64,000 nucleotides of DNA from Haemonchus contortus (Eukaryota > Nematoda > Chromadorea > Rhabditida > Trichostrongylidae). Shown in pieces: positions 42,480-55,320 of this stretch (position 1 is the first letter of the stretch; each line of letters begins with the position of its first letter). The notes beneath the pieces are model-generated. The model ran no database searches. It saw only the letters and a list, made by a program, of their open reading frames with translations, and was not told the DNA's origin. The stretch covers positions 34,192,468-34,256,467 of the forward strand of contig LS997563.1 in assembly GCA_000469685.2 (NCBI GenBank). Reading direction: 5' to 3'. The translations under genes were made by a program, and so were the position numbers.

Positions 42480-43722
42480 CGATGGTTGCCTTTTATATTT
42501 CGGAATTTGGAAACACTAGTGTAGCAATCTAGCAACTGACACCACTATCGTAAAGTTTGACTATTTTGAGGTTCCGTTGCGAAATTTGAGCGCGATTTGT
42601 GTTGTTTACACTAAGTTATGGGATTTTGTTTAGGCCAAGTTATGGAGTTGAACAGTGAGCATTTTCGCGCGATTATCTCCTACAACTCTCGACGTGGACT
42701 AACTCAACAGCAATGAAAATAAACCTGGTTCAATTTTTGGTGATGAAGCTTCATCCAGGACCAGTGTTTATCGATGGTAGTGAGTTCACCCGAGGTCGTA
42801 CTTCACTCAAAGATGAATTTCGTGAAGGTCGTCCAAAATCTATTGTCGTTCCGGAAACGGTTGATGCTGTGCACAAGCTAATACTGCATGATCGTCATGT
42901 GACCTATCGTGAGATTGGGGCAATCTTAGGCATTAGTGGGACTAGCTTACATTCAATTTTGCATGAACATTCGACTGTAAAAAAAACTGTTTTTTAAATT
43001 TGTCAATCCCAAAAAAAGGGACTCGTGTCGATTGGTCGAAAGAAATACTCAAAAAATACGATCGCGATGCTTCGAAACACGTCTATGACATCGGGACAGG
43101 TGATGGATCATGGGTTTATGCGTATGAGCCCGAAAGGAAACAGCAGTCGACCGTATGGGTATTTCAATATGAGCCAAATCCAACAAAAGCAGTCCGGGCC
43201 CTTCCGAGCAATTGATCTCCTGTTTTTGAAAAAAAGTGGACATGTCGCAACCGTACCACTAGAATAAGCAGAACAGTCAGTTCTGAGTGGAATGCAACCA
43301 TTTGTTTGCCAGTTGACTTCCAAAAAATCAGGAAAACCAACTGCTGAAGACGGATCACTCTTCACCACGACAATGCAAGCTCCCACACATTGGCTCAAAC
43401 AACTACATTTTTGAGCACTGAAAACAACGATTTGACAGGTCATCAGCCATGTAGTCTCCGGCTGACTTTTTCTTACCCCGTACGTAAAAAATAAAATGAG
43501 AGGTCAACGTTTTTCGACACCTGAAGAGGCCGTTGATGCGCTCAGAATCCATGTTTTAGAGTTACCTTAGTCAGAGTGGCAAAAGTGCTTCGAAAATCGG
43601 TTCGAGCCCATGCAAAAGTTTATAGATGTTAATGAGGAAAATTTTGAAAGGCAGTTAAGCGATTTTCAATAAATAGTATTTGCTTCTGTTTTCAAATCCC
43701 GAAATATAAAAGGCAACCCATG
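42480..43722 (+). mobile_element. Mariner transposon, copy 1, defective
   Basis: The terminal repeats share GGTTGCCTTTTATATTTCGG and are flanked by TA at 42478-42479 and 43723-43724. The 1243-bp length is near the usual 1.3 kb. The transposase is broken by a frameshift and stops. It is the same family as 57667-58848. Confidence 0.9.
42636..43670 (+). pseudogene. Mariner transposase (SETMAR-like family), frameshifted
   Basis: Recognisable pieces in order are FRGRTSLKDEFREGRPKS-like linker sequence, VTYREIGAILGISGTSLHSILHEH (helix-turn-helix), then TGDGSWVYAYEPERKQQS (first catalytic Asp), then HHDNASSHT (second catalytic Asp), and RGQRFSTPEEAVDA near the C-terminus. At least one frameshift occurs near 42995 and others follow 43210. 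The usual Glu after TGD is Gly in both local copies. Confidence 0.85.
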
Positions 43723-44127
43723 TATGTTCAAGAGCGGTTCATCTGAAATAACAGTTCACTCGTTGTATAACTGAGATACAGGCCTCATAGAAAGCTAAAC
43801 GACAGAAGAACATAAGCAACAAAATGGTATGGTCGCTTCTAAAAAGAGGCGATTCTCCGGTGAGCGCTGGAGCATTTCCCTTTAGACTAGAACACTAGAT
43901 CATCCCACTTTACTAATACAACTTTTTATAGCTTCTATACCTTAAGCTCATTTCATCATATGTTACGCTAAGCCACTTTTACGTCCTTTAGTTGGTCATG
44001 ACCTAGTACCTCTGAAATGTGATTTAGTTAGTCAAGTCTCAGTTTTCACTGAATCCCACGTGCGGTCATCAAATTTGGTTTCGAAAATTATGCGTGCCAT
44101 GGTATTTGGATGCAAACTCTCCTTAAC

Positions 44128-44223
44128 TTCATCTAAAAGGAATCTGAATATCCATCCAGGTAGTGATAAATACATAGTCGATATTACAAATTGAAATCCT
44201 TCTGTTGGTAAGTCGGCAGGATA
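44128..44223 (-). CDS. Candidate exon with one hydrophobic segment
   Basis: A 96-nt, phase-0 segment lies between an acceptor (TTTTTTTCCAG) and a donor (GAA followed by GTTAAG). It reads PADLPTEGFQFVISTMYLSLPGW, resembling a first transmembrane helix of a nematode receptor. No flanking exons were identified, so it may be a receptor relic or chance. Confidence 0.25.
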
Positions 44224-44358
44224 CTGGAAAAAAATGAAGATTGGCAAGTAATTTATCGGTGGGTTACTCATTTTACAGCAGTCCATTGCCAGATTTACTT
44301 ATCGTGAATATTGGAAAATCCGTCTCTTATTCAAATTATTGTACAAACTACAAAATAC

Positions 44359-44565
44359 ATGTATAAATTGCAAGCTGGCTCTCTGTTGATTTTCACATCG
44401 AGCATTATGCTGTTGGCGATATTATGCTCATCGCTGAAGAGTAATCAGTCGGAAACCGCATCGAGGCTAGCTATAACTAACCATGGACTTGAGAACAGAA
44501 CAAATCTAGCAACCATTTGCATTGTTAATCAACTCGAAGATGCAAATAGAAGTTATATGTATTGA
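44359..44565 (+). CDS. Candidate small secreted peptide (68 residues)
   Basis: The ATG at 44359 is followed by a typical signal peptide: MYKLQ, a hydrophobic core LLIFTSSIMLLAILC, then polar SSLKSNQSE. The remaining 40 residues are polar with one cysteine and two Asn-glycosylation sequons (ENRTN and ANRSY). The stop is followed 8 bp later by AATAAA (44574-44579), a well-placed poly-A signal. No known family. It could instead be the last exon of a larger gene, since the frame is open upstream to about 44311. Confidence 0.4.
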   Translation: MYKLQAGSLLIFTSSIMLLAILCSSLKSNQSETASRLAITNHGLENRTNLATICIVNQLEDANRSYMY

Positions 44566-44714
44566 ATTTTTGAAATAAACGGCGCTATGAAGTTACTATC
44601 TATTTGTGGTATTGGACCAGTTGGGCTACACACGCTAACTCGTGCATCACATGATCCGTAGACTTCCTATTACATAAATAATTCCTCACCGCGTCCATGT
44701 TACAGTTCACACTC

Positions 44715-44800
44715 TTCATCGTGCTTACTTAACTTTTCGCCGTCGAACGCACAAACCGACATACAAACACTATAGGCGCTTTATATAGTAGTACAGTAAT
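44715..44800. repeat. Second copy of the CGCACAAACCGACATACAA repeat
   Basis: It matches 26240-26345 in order (CACTCTTCATCGTGC, CGCACAAACCGACATACAA, GGCGCTTTATATAG). It lacks the adjacent GC-rich palindrome. Confidence 0.6.
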
Positions 44801-45147
44801 TTTTTGTGTACCTCAAATTTGGTAAATGAACCAAGTGTCAAGTGCATTTTATAAAGAGTAACACGATAAAAATTGGAGGTGAAGGAAAGGGCGTTCGAAG
44901 GCTATCTCAAAGTTATTAACGCTGCCTAAAATGAGAGGAACGCCTTGAGCGCTCTGATGAAGACATTCCCCATGAATATGAACGTCTTGGTTAGTAACTA
45001 TTTTCTGCAAGCTGTGAATATGCACAGAGACTTAGTATAGTTCTTTGAAAAGTTCTTCCGGAAGCAGTAACTGCCTGTAAGCTACAAATTATTCAAAATA
45101 TTCAAACTATCTGGTCTTCCAGGATTTTCAGTCACTATGGAGTGAGT

Positions 45148-48100
45148 GCGGCTGCTTTTCTCCTAGTCACAATCTTCCCAACATTTCGTGCATATATTTC
45201 GTTTCATTGCCTTTCTTGCAACTTCTTCTAGACTCATTTACTTCCATTCTTGGTGCCACTGGTTTTGCTGTTGTGAGAATTCTTTATCAGAGTCTCTCAC
45301 GAGGAAGGTCTTCAGGGCGTGGGACGCTTTTCGAAAATGGTTTTTTGCATGGTATAGGGGCATAAGCACTGCATATATAAAACTATGGCCCATTTCCGCT
45401 GAATGGCCTTCTGAATGCCAAAAAAGGGAAGAAAAATTTTTGTCAAAAATTGCCGTTCTAACCCACTAAGCGTCGTTTGTCGTTGTCAGCAGCATAATAA
45501 TTCCACTGTTTGCTTGTTTTCAGTAGGGGTTCCGATCGACTTTTTGCAATTTCTGATCGATTGGTAATGGCGCCAAAGGTAGATCATCTCCGTCGAAGGA
45601 AGGAAACTATGGATAAATCCAGTGAATCTGTGTCAGCGAATCAAGTGAATTTCGACCAAGGTTCAAATGCGGGTTCGTCAGATGTGGATTGTGGTATGCT
45701 TTCCACTTGTACAGTAGCTCCAGAGCACAACAACGGCACACCTATCGAGAGGATACTGCTTTCCTTATCGGAAGCTCAAAAACATGTGACTGGGTTTGAA
45801 GGAGCCAATAAGCGTTCCAAGACTATTGCTCACAGCGATTTTCATGAAGCTGCATCCGATGCGCACATGGCTGAATCAAATCAAAGGTAATAATCGATTC
45901 CAAATGGACCGCACGTGCCCAATGTAATATGCGTTTAGTTTTTTAGCGGTCTACTTCCGTCTTCTTTGGGACTAGTTGCTATCGCTTATCGAATACTTCC
46001 CCCTATTGATAATGATTCTTTTATAGAGTTTTTTTTACCGTGCTGGTTAGTGATTTCGACTTAAGTATTGATTGGCTTACTAAGGTGCCACGAAATATTC
46101 CTCGGCACTGTACCTTCAGTTTTGCGGCAACTACGAGATCATTCAATACGCCACCTCTCCTACTCTGGGACAACATCCTAGTTTTATGCTCCTCATCATT
46201 CTTCCCTGTCTCCATACTTATTTCCTTCTCTAATGCCGGTCATAGTGGTGTGGGTTCGAAGTCATCCAAACGAACCTTTTCTGTCCTCTTATGCCTGTTC
46301 CGGACATTGTGAATCTTGTTTATGGGAGGCTGGATACATTCTTCCACAGCATTGTAGATGTATACAGGCGATTCTCCTTGGCAATTTATTCTTTCGTTGC
46401 ATTTGAGCTTCCGCCTCAGCCATATCCCAAGTACTATTCACACATCGTGAAATTGTTGGCCCAAAAGCCCCATCTTTCTCGAGGGCCCTCTGATCCTTCG
46501 AATGATGAGTTGTTTGGGGAAGTTTGCGTGGATCCTGATATTCATATCGAGAAATTTATGAGAAATATAGCGATTTGGGATTCCATGAAGAGTAGAGTAA
46601 AGCGGCTTTCAACCAAGTCATACTTTCGCTCTTAAAGAATGCTTTCGCTTCATCACACAGAGCAAAATATTTATAAGGATTACCTAAGCTTTCCGATTCC
46701 ACTTGTTCCCTCTTCCTCTCGGAGCCGGGCTCTTGGTAACGACCTCGCTAGCATTTTCTCTCGCAGTAATTCTAGCAATGAATTTTCAGTGAGCAGTCAC
46801 ATCCGGATTGACCACCACCGGAGCGTACTATCATCAGCCCTCACGCTGTTTTCCAAGTACGGTGGAACTCTAGCCTTCGATGACTGAACCCTATGTTGGG
46901 ATCCCACAAATTCTTTTCTGTAAGTAAGCGAGCTCGCTCTGTCAGCCTTTGACGCATATTTTTAACTTATCCAAGCTCCTTGAAGAATCCCGTGACATCA
47001 GGAAGGAATCAATAGTTTCAGCTATTCTAAGAAATCGACAGTAGATTGCCGTCTGTTTTTCGGCCAATCAGCATCACTCTTAGTGCTTGCAAGCTTATTG
47101 AGATACCTGATTGGTCTCAAACATACAATGCCATCCCGGATGAGTAACATTGCTTTCTGTGTGGGGTCTCCACTACTTCCAATCTCGTTAGTGCGTGTTT
47201 TGACTTGACCATAACTCTTATCAAGGGAGAAAAGGCTGATGTGATTTTTATAGACCTGCCCGAAGCTCTTGTTAGGACCTGTCTATCCGAACTCTCTCAT
47301 GAAGGTTAATAGCTTTGGCATCAATGATCAGATGCATGGCTGATTTAGATCCTACTGTGGTCATAGGCATGCGACTGTAAGACTGGGTCTAACCTTCTTG
47401 AAACGACATGTCTGCCCCAGTGTATTACCGCAAAGCATTGTGCTGCCATCCTAGTTTCTCATTTATACCACTGATCTCCTACCCTTCATTAAGAGTTCTA
47501 GTCTTGTTAAGACTCAGTTTATGCTGACGACATCAAAATTTGCGCCTAAACTATTTTATGTGGCCTCTCTTGAAAATGCCCTATCATTGGAGCTGTGTTC
47601 GCCTGGGTTCCTATGTTGAAGTCTTGGGTGCACTATTCAATTCGGATCTGAAGTTGCATGCTTATCTAGACGATGTTGCTAATAAGGCAATTGCTGCTCG
47701 ATTTCGTATTCGTCAAATGGTCGTCGTAACGTCAAACGCTATGTAGTTGTCATAGGTTGCGAATTTACATGACTTTGAGTAATGCTCCCAAGGGTGTAAC
47801 CCATCTCGGAAGAAGGATATTTCCGAATCATCAACACTGGATATTTGCAAATCAGCAGACTCATTAGGTTATTGTTTCCTAGATATTTTCCCAGAACCGA
47901 ATACATACTCATTACTTGCTAGGATGGAGGCACAGAGAATGGTGCCAGATCTAGTGGGTTCATGCTACAAAATAAGAGGATGCAGAGGTTTCGTCACACG
48001 CATACATTAAATTCGTTATCTTTCCATAAGACGATATGGCTTGAAAGCTTTCTCCCTAAGTGCTGCAATCGTCAAATGGTAAGTCTTCCCAAAGAAAATT

Positions 48101-48775
48101 GAGGAACATGCATTTGTTGAGTTGCTTGGCTTGGATAGATGAGTTCATTTCATATTTTCACCTAGAGGCTATTTATTATTTATTGATCCTTCGTGTTGCC
48201 GATCTCATCGGTATGCTGTGGTTTGGCTATTGATCCTTCGTGTTGCCAATCTCATCGGTATGCTGTGGCCTGACTTTTGTTGGACGGATGACACCACCTC
48301 ATCTTACTTCAAGTATCTCTTCACCTGCTCCTTCGGTCTATATCTACTACCATAATGTCGCTATGGAACGTCTTTGGCTCCTCTTTGAGCATGTGGCTAA
48401 TGAATTGCTTCCTCGGTTGCGATACTTTGTTGTTCATTCAAATAGGTTCCAATTGCCCTGTGCCTTGTTTCGTTGCTTCTTACCTTTTTGTCGTGTTTGT
48501 CTAGTTGCTTGTATCCTGAGTTCGAGTGTATAGTATTAGCTGCTGCTTTCATTTCTTCTATGCAAACATTGATACTTCCTTTCTTGCTTTGTTCCGTGCT
48601 GCCTGGGCTATATTCATGTTCATATCTCTAGTCTCTTCTTTCCATATAGGTATGTAATCCAGCAGACTGCTTTTCGACTCAAATCGGATTCAGTTTGTTT
48701 TGGTCTAGTTTGGTTTTATTCCCTGATCACAACCTTTTGTGGCGCACTCTGTGTGTGTATCAATGAATAAATACT
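45148..48775 (+). mobile_element. Degraded second copy of the CR1 LINE
   Basis: The same family as 4289-10072 runs in the same order. The 5' UTR lies at about 45148-45566. An ORF1 start at 45567 matches the first copy for about 110 codons, then stops at 45890. Endonuclease scraps near 46000-46300 follow (VSDFDLSIDWL, SNAGHSGV), then the linker (VKRLSTKS near 46600), reverse-transcriptase scraps at 46940-47560, and a C-terminal piece and 3' UTR ending in GCGCACTCTGTGTGTGTATC. Many stops, frameshifts and deletions show an old insertion. Confidence 0.85.
45567..45890 (+). pseudogene. CR1 ORF1 remnant
   Basis: It begins MAPKVDHLRRRKETMDKSSES, closely matching ORF1 at 4553. It loses the frame after the ANKRSKT block and ends at a stop at about residue 107, against 234 in the intact copy. 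Confidence 0.8.
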
Positions 48776-50859
48776 AATATATTTCTCTTGAACTCAGACA
48801 TGACCCTATAAACTGGGGAAAGAGTTCTCTACACTGTAGTAGGTGTTGGTGTTACTAACTGGGGATAGGTATCGCCTCATACTCGCTAATCCAAAAGCTA
48901 GTCAACTAGTCAATGATCGAAATCACCTTTGAACCTCTATTTCCCGGATGAAGCCGGTGGCAAAATTATCGGGAACACTGCCTAGAAGTGGTCTTTGGAA
49001 GCAAGAGATGGACTCAAACTGGATGCAAGAATAGGATCTAATGGTGTTATATTTGTCAAGTATAGCTACGCTACTCAAGTAGTACGGTACGATTAGAATT
49101 ATCTTTCTTAGCTTTCACAACATTTCCTCTTATCTTCGTAACTGGTCTCATGAGAAACTTTTCTAGCCTATGATATATTTCATTCCTTATGCCGCCGCCA
49201 AGGTAACCACCGTATAAAAAGAAAGTCATGGCGGATTGTACACATCATCTTCGCGCAATAAACCTCTCAATAACCTGCTCTTCACTCAATAGCCGACCTC
49301 CGCTGTGCAACAACGTATTCACTTATCTCAATAAACGTTATAAAGAAACCCGCGGGGCACATCAAAACGAATCTGCAACAAGGAGTTTATTCAAAGACAT
49401 CGACTTTGACTGCATCTGGAAATCCATGGAAGCATTCCAAAGCGGAATCGAGATCAGATGAATCGGCTGACCCTCATGTCAATTATACTCCTTTCCCAGG
49501 CAAGTGTACCAGGCATGTTGATTGCTATGTATTATAGTTTGTAGAACTTTGTTCCGGTCAGTTTATTGCCTTTGCCGTCTACGGAAGGAATGAGGAAAGG
49601 GATGTTTGTATTGCTTCTGGAACATCAAAATGAATTCAAACACAAAACTATCGAAAGCTGAAAGTTGTTTCATGCTTTGGAACAATTTACCTAACTCGTC
49701 CGCACCCTGAAGTTTAATCTGGGATGATGGACAGTTGTGACTCATTGAGGATAATCACCCACACATGGGTGGACGCTACACTGTCAATGACATGATCATT
49801 TAAATGATTGGGAAAGATACTACAGAAGCCATGTTATTATGGTTATGAAATGAAAGGTATTTAATGTGGAGTATAAGAAATACTATCGATTGGAATGAAT
49901 CTTCAGGCCATGTATCCGCTTACTAGGCACCCACAGGGTCAATAAAATTTTGAAGTAAATATGCGGGAATGCGTAGTTGCTACGATTGAGTTTTATAGCC
50001 ATAAAAGTCTTCCAGCTTGTGGGAGTTTTCTCACTAATGGGATGTTCTGAATGGCACAAACTGAGCACTAGTGCAACTTTTCAGGGACATTTGTGAGATT
50101 CTGTAGTGGTGCGAAATGAATGAAAAGCGAAGATAGAGCTTATTGTTGCTCGGAAGAAGTTACACGACACTGCTACCAGATGCGATGGCCGAGCAGAAAA
50201 TGGTTCACATCGCATTTGCATAGTCAGTAGGCCAGGTTTTGGGAAGCCTAACAAGACTGCTATCACTCAGTTGATATCGAATTTCCTCAGTAATAAGCAC
50301 TTCTCAAAAGCTTCGGTGCTCGAAAATTGGCTTGATTTGCTCGAAAGTTCGACTGATTGAATATATTTTATACATAAAATAACATTACAGCACCTTTACT
50401 CGATGTTTCATAGCTAGCTGAGTTTGAGAAAATTACTGATGAGCCTAACTAACGCGCTTTATTGGACTTCTAGGAAGAATGATTGAATTGAAAATGGCTC
50501 AAGTAATGCGCTTCGTTTCTGTAAAACGTTAGCTTCTGATATCCCCAGTCCCCTAGGCGACGTTCTTCCTCAGCCGCCTCACCATCTGTCACGTAGACGA
50601 CATTGCGGTCTGCACGTGGAAGACAGTTCTTTTATTCAATCAAGCAATACTCCCTTTTTTGGTATATTTTCCTTTCTGAGCATTGAATCAGACTGATATG
50701 GAGTTACATATATGCTGCGAATTCAAAAAAAAAGCTTTCATTTGCAGAACCTAGTTTCCAGAAGTTTTCAACTATACCTGTGCAACTGGAAAGACTACAC
50801 TGCTTGAAGTGAATTTTACCTATGAAAAGACCACTGAATTCCTCTGTCTTGGTAGGCCT
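48776..50859. other. No convincing feature
   Basis: AT-rich with short ORFs. The 77-codon frame at 49228-49461 (ending SLFKDIDFDCIWKSMEAFQS) is the most protein-like but has no supporting signals. Confidence 0.4.
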
Positions 50860-50861
50860 TA

Positions 50862-52093
50862 CAGGGTGGGCCAAAGTTGTGATGACAGCGCGTGCTAAGG
50901 CTCATACCAAATTTTTTCCGGGCGTATAACATTTCGTTCGGTATCTTTCATTTCACAGAGTACGTACATTACATTATTTCCTTCGTAGTTATACTGAACT
51001 TTTAGCAGATTTTGAAAATAATGTAAGCGTCACAACCCAGTGAAACAATAATCGCTTTGCATTTACAAGCACTTTTTTCACGGTACATTTACAGACGACT
51101 TGATGTAACAAAACAGGTGTTGCATTCAACCACAAGACGCTTTCGAAAAATGGGAGCAATCGCAGACAGGAGGGGTAAACTTAGGAGGCCTGCGTTTATA
51201 TCTGAAGGAAGTGTTAAGGAAGCATGCGAAGATCTGCGTAGCAGCGGAGTTCACTCTAAGCCCAAAATGGCTGAATGAGAGGGAATCTCATGAAGTTTAC
51301 CGCCCAAAATCGTGAAGCATTATCTGTACACTAAAAAGGTTGAATGATGATCCTTATACTTATAAAAACAGGCAGTGATTTCCCCGGTGAGCAGAGTAAA
51401 GAGAAGAGAAAGGTTGGCTCACAAAAGCTGCCCTTCCGTTTTCGAAAGCCGTACGGAATTCCTGTTCACCGACGAAAAGATGTTCACTGGAAGTGATACA
51501 GCGTTGGGCTCACTGGCGTTCTGCTATGGCTTTTGCGAGCATAACCGCCGAGGCAAGAACACTGATTATTTTTGTGAGTTAAGGAGCGAAAGTTCATTTG
51601 GAGATCTGTTCGATCTCTTCGTGCGCAAGAGGACACTTTGGCAACTCAAACCGGACATATTGTCAAGATGATGCTCCTGACCGCAGATCAGGAATTGTCT
51701 GAAAATTTGAAAAGGAGTTTCCTGACTTCATAACCTTCGATCAGTGGCCACTTAGGAGCCCTGACTTAGATCTCATAGGTGTTTCAGTGTGGTCGGGCTC
51801 GTAAATAGAAGCAGCATTAGCTCAAATAAGAACTGAGATAATATTGAAAATGATGCCCCTCGCAAAAAACCGGGATCAACTCGTTGATCGCACCCTAGAT
51901 GCGTGCCACCTTAGATGCCGTCTATCATCGCATCTGGGGTTGCGTGAGAGCAGGAGCAAGAGATATCAACTGCTATGTACTATTTCAGTAAAGGGTTAGT
52001 GAGAAACACTTTCTTGGAATCGGTTTACTTTCTTAGCTTTCTATTTGTTTTGGGGATGGGATATCTGTGTAATTATAGTATTGGCCCTCCCTG
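50862..52093 (+). mobile_element. Tc1/mariner-superfamily transposon, defective
   Basis: Ends CAGGGTGGGCC and GGCCCTCCCTG are flanked by TA at 50860-50861 and 52094-52095, giving 1232 bp. The interior carries a decayed transposase. The right terminal repeat is diverged, as expected for an old copy. Confidence 0.8.
51090..51930 (+). pseudogene. Tc1/mariner-superfamily (ITm-like) transposase remnant
   Basis: Pieces in order are FRKMGAIADRRGKLRRP (linker with a GRPR-like position), KPKM.., EFLFTDEKMFT (first catalytic Asp, about 51450), then after frameshifts FPDFITFDQWPLRSPDLD (second catalytic region, about 51720) and a tail reading AKNRDQLVDRTLDAC. Several stops and shifts make it inactive. 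TDEK and W.P.SPDLNP spacing suits IS630/ITm-type mariner relatives. Confidence 0.78.
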
Positions 52094-52302
52094 TACAGTG
52101 CTTCATGCAGCGTTCTTTGAAAACGCAAAAAAGGGCATTCCGAGAGGACGGGTCAGCATCTTCTTCAGTATCTATTTCATGCAAAGCCCATGAAAGATCC
52201 TCGAATTCTGGAGGTCATCATTGAGCTCATGATTGAATGATCAAGAAATGCTATGGTAGAATCCATACATGGACACAAAAATATAATATAACCTTATTGA
52301 GC

Positions 52303-52380
52303 CATGAAGCCCACATGTGGGCTGCAGTCGCGTGTGGGAAAAAAAGCAAAGGGCTCTTCGCGATTCTTCCTTTTTTGTCG
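52303..52380. repeat. Palindrome-led repeat (CCCACATGTGGGCTGCAG), copy 1
   Basis: CATGAAGCCCACATGTGGGC followed by TGCAGTCGCGTGTGGG recurs, with GTCCACATGTGGAC in the centre, at 61270-61300, and in part at about 60757-60825. Confidence 0.6.
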
Positions 52381-52670
52381 CAAGTGCAATTTTCGTCGTT
52401 ATTTTGATAGTCATACCCAGAGGACCATTTGCTCTTTCACCTTACGATCTGTTCTCATTCCAGGTAATCCAGGTTGCTCTCTGACCTTCGAGCACAAGTA
52501 TCATAGAAGACTTGTCACTCAGACTAATCTCATAATCTGCCGCAAGGAGCATAAATAGGTTGAATGATAAGTTCTCTATTCAAATCTCTATCAGCAGCAC
52601 TTATCCCGGTCAATGATGCAGTCAGACTGTTTAACCGCCCACTTTTCTATTGACTATCAAATAAAGCGGA

Positions 52671-52707
52671 AATCAAAGATTACAACTGTTAGATGTAATC
52701 TTTGATT
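52671..52707. repeat. Perfect 14-bp-arm hairpin
   Basis: AATCAAAGATTACA and its complement flank a 9-bp loop. No neighbouring gene gives it a role. Confidence 0.8.
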
Positions 52708-52835
52708 GTTGTCTGTTAGATGTACAGCATTGCATATTACCATCAATTGCCAGAATTCAGAAGCAATTAGGCGATAATGCTCTTTTTTTAAACCCAAATT
52801 ATTCAAGGAAATGACCGAGGTTAGGAAGTTTATGT

Positions 52836-53330
52836 TTATGTTTATTATGCGCTAAGACAACGCAGTAGAAGACAACCTTCTGAAATCAACATAATAGCCC
52901 ATCCAAAACTGAAGATAAAAGCAGTAGACAAAGCAAACTAAGAGAAAACCACAACACATAATGGTACATCAACCCAGAGATGAGACAAAGACACAAGTAT
53001 GGAGTCAATTGATCAATCTCAGAAAACTAGGGAAGCTCATGCCTGGTTAGAACCACTGTCATATTACGCTTGAACCTATTCAAAGCCAAGGGAGCGATCA
53101 GATTTTTGGTTACTTTTATGTACAGACTACCAGCTCTGAAGGTAAAGCCCCTGGCTCTTAAATGTGTTCTAGCCCCATGAAGAATAATTTTAGACTGCCT
53201 ACCTCATGTTCGAGAATTGGGGTTAGCACCTTAGAGTGTCTAAAGAGGACGGATCTAGAAAATCAAGTCGCTATTACGAGTGTGACTCTTCAAACCTGAG
53301 CAGCGCTTGGTCGAACCGGCCCTACGCTCG
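52836..53330 (-). mobile_element. 3' fragment of another CR1-like LINE
   Basis: On the minus strand, reverse-transcriptase C-terminal scraps (RLDFLDPSSLDT, LRARGFTFRAGSLYIKV, LNRFKRN) lead into an AT-rich 3' UTR. That ends with a short ATAAACATAAACATAAACTT tail at 52836-52856. The tail differs from the (AAAT)n of the other family. It is 5'-truncated, as usual for LINEs. Confidence 0.7.
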
Positions 53331-55309
53331 TCTCATCAACCATCCGAAACTGTGTGAACTATGTAGCTTGTGTAGCTGACAAGAAGGAGGATTGCGTAAG
53401 ATCTGCGGTGGTTTCCAGGATCGCTTGCTGTGGATGTGGATATATATCACTGTGTTAGCGAAGATCAAGCACATAGATTATATGAATCGACTAAAAGAGC
53501 CTACTACCTGAGTAGCCCATCTCGTACAAGCCATTATGAAGGCGTTTTTGAAGTCACCGTGCGGGTTTCGGAGTCGCAAACACGAACTCGCAGGACCCTT
53601 CTGGCATTTTGTATAGTGGCCAAATCCAAAGGTGAACCATAGAGAAAAATACCTCACAGTAACACGGGGGAACCACGCCCTAGTGTGAAGTTGACCTTCC
53701 TGATATCGGTAAATACCATGCCCAGTTTGTACTGCTTCCACTATGACCTGGGCGATTTCGAGCTACGGTGAATGACCTCCTTAAATTACGTGCTTGCCTT
53801 GGAGCTACTCGAGCATCAGTGGGAATGTGGAGACCTTTGATCAGATTTTCACAACAATCAGTCCTAACACTGGAAGGAGCTCATGGGTGATCACTGGGGA
53901 ATTTACATGGGCAAACTTTTATTGACCGCGCTCCCGATCATTTCAGGTAAACAGCTGTAGATGGCCAGAAAACAGCTACAGTTAGAGCGGCCGAAGCTAA
54001 CTCTCTTTTACTTTCATTTTCCCTATTCCGTATTTCCCATTTCTGTTATCCTTGGGTCGTACACGACCCCCATCTGCTCAGAAAGTCTTCATTTTCGATC
54101 TCCATGTTACCGAGAATGCTGCCGCAAAAGCAAGAACTGATAGAGTTTTGAGAAGTTGAGGCTAGCGTCAAGCGTCAAGAGCCGCACAGTGATGATAGTC
54201 TTAAGCAATGTCTCAGGTTTAAGGTCAGAAGAGCACACCGCCTTGTAGCTGATAGCAGGAAAAGCTTGCATACTTATAGGCTCAAAAATGGTACAGACTA
54301 CTATGAGACGCAGCTCTAGGTGAAGGAAGCTGATATGCTCATTAGTGGCGCGACTTCTTTCTTGGACCCTGTCTTCAAAAAGACTACAAATGCTGAAGAT
54401 AATCTGAATAAATATGGAGCATCTCGTAGAGGGTGGTTGCAAGCCCAATGGTGACCTCTGAAAAATAATCATAAAAAAAGTTAGGGCAGCAAGAAAAATT
54501 CAGAACTATCAATCCTACGAACTGGTTATCACTGTGCACTATAGTTCCTCATATTACAGCTGATGATGGAACTTTTTTTTACGAAGAAGCAATCAAATTA
54601 TAGCTGGAAACACCTTTTGATGTGGATTTAATTTCCGGGAAATCTTTGTTGAAATAACATCACAAAGTTGAGTTTTGCCTGAAAAGGAAATCAATCACGC
54701 TACAAACCTTTCAAAAGGAGCGTGTGAATTATTATACGTTCAAAGTACAGCCATCGCTTTCATGATTCACTTGGGAACGTCGAACCGTCTGAGCGGAAAG
54801 AATTCGAGCAATAATTTCTTGTCTAACATTTGTCTAGCAGAATAATCTCCTACATCATTGTGATTCATCAGAATAAGTTCAGTGAGATGAAAGTAATAGA
54901 TGTTTCCCAAGAGTCTTTGTAGTTCTGATCAAAATCATATCCGAGAAGTTATGAACCGTGCAAGGAAGGCCAAGGTAATTTCTTAAGTCCTGCAGCTGCC
55001 ATATCGAGTTGTTGTACAGCAGCGAGTGCAACGGCGTATTTACTCACAACAATAGAACACACCAAACAACTATTGCAAAGAACTGAATCCGAAGGGCAAT
55101 AAGTAAAAGGCTTACGGGATTCTTCATCTTGGGGTTTCGTATAGGCAAAGCTTCTACGGAATTCTTCAGTCTAATTGGATATCAGTAATTTACTCCATCA
55201 ACAGACACTGTTATGTATTGAAGATTGCAGTTCTTGCGAGAGGAGAAAGGTCCTTCCTAAATTTTTCAGGTTTTCAGCCATTTGCATACATGTCAGTCTT
55301 TATTTCAGG
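53331..55309. other. No convincing feature
   Basis: AT-rich; the 121-codon minus-strand frame at 54107-54472 has no recognisable domain. I see no splice-supported exon. Confidence 0.4.
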
Positions 55310-55320
55310 TATCAAGTGAC

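Noticed and set aside
51975..52193. Hydrophobic 72-codon ORF resembling a receptor exon
   Set aside because: It crosses the right terminal repeat of the 50862-52093 transposon and starts without a proper exon boundary.
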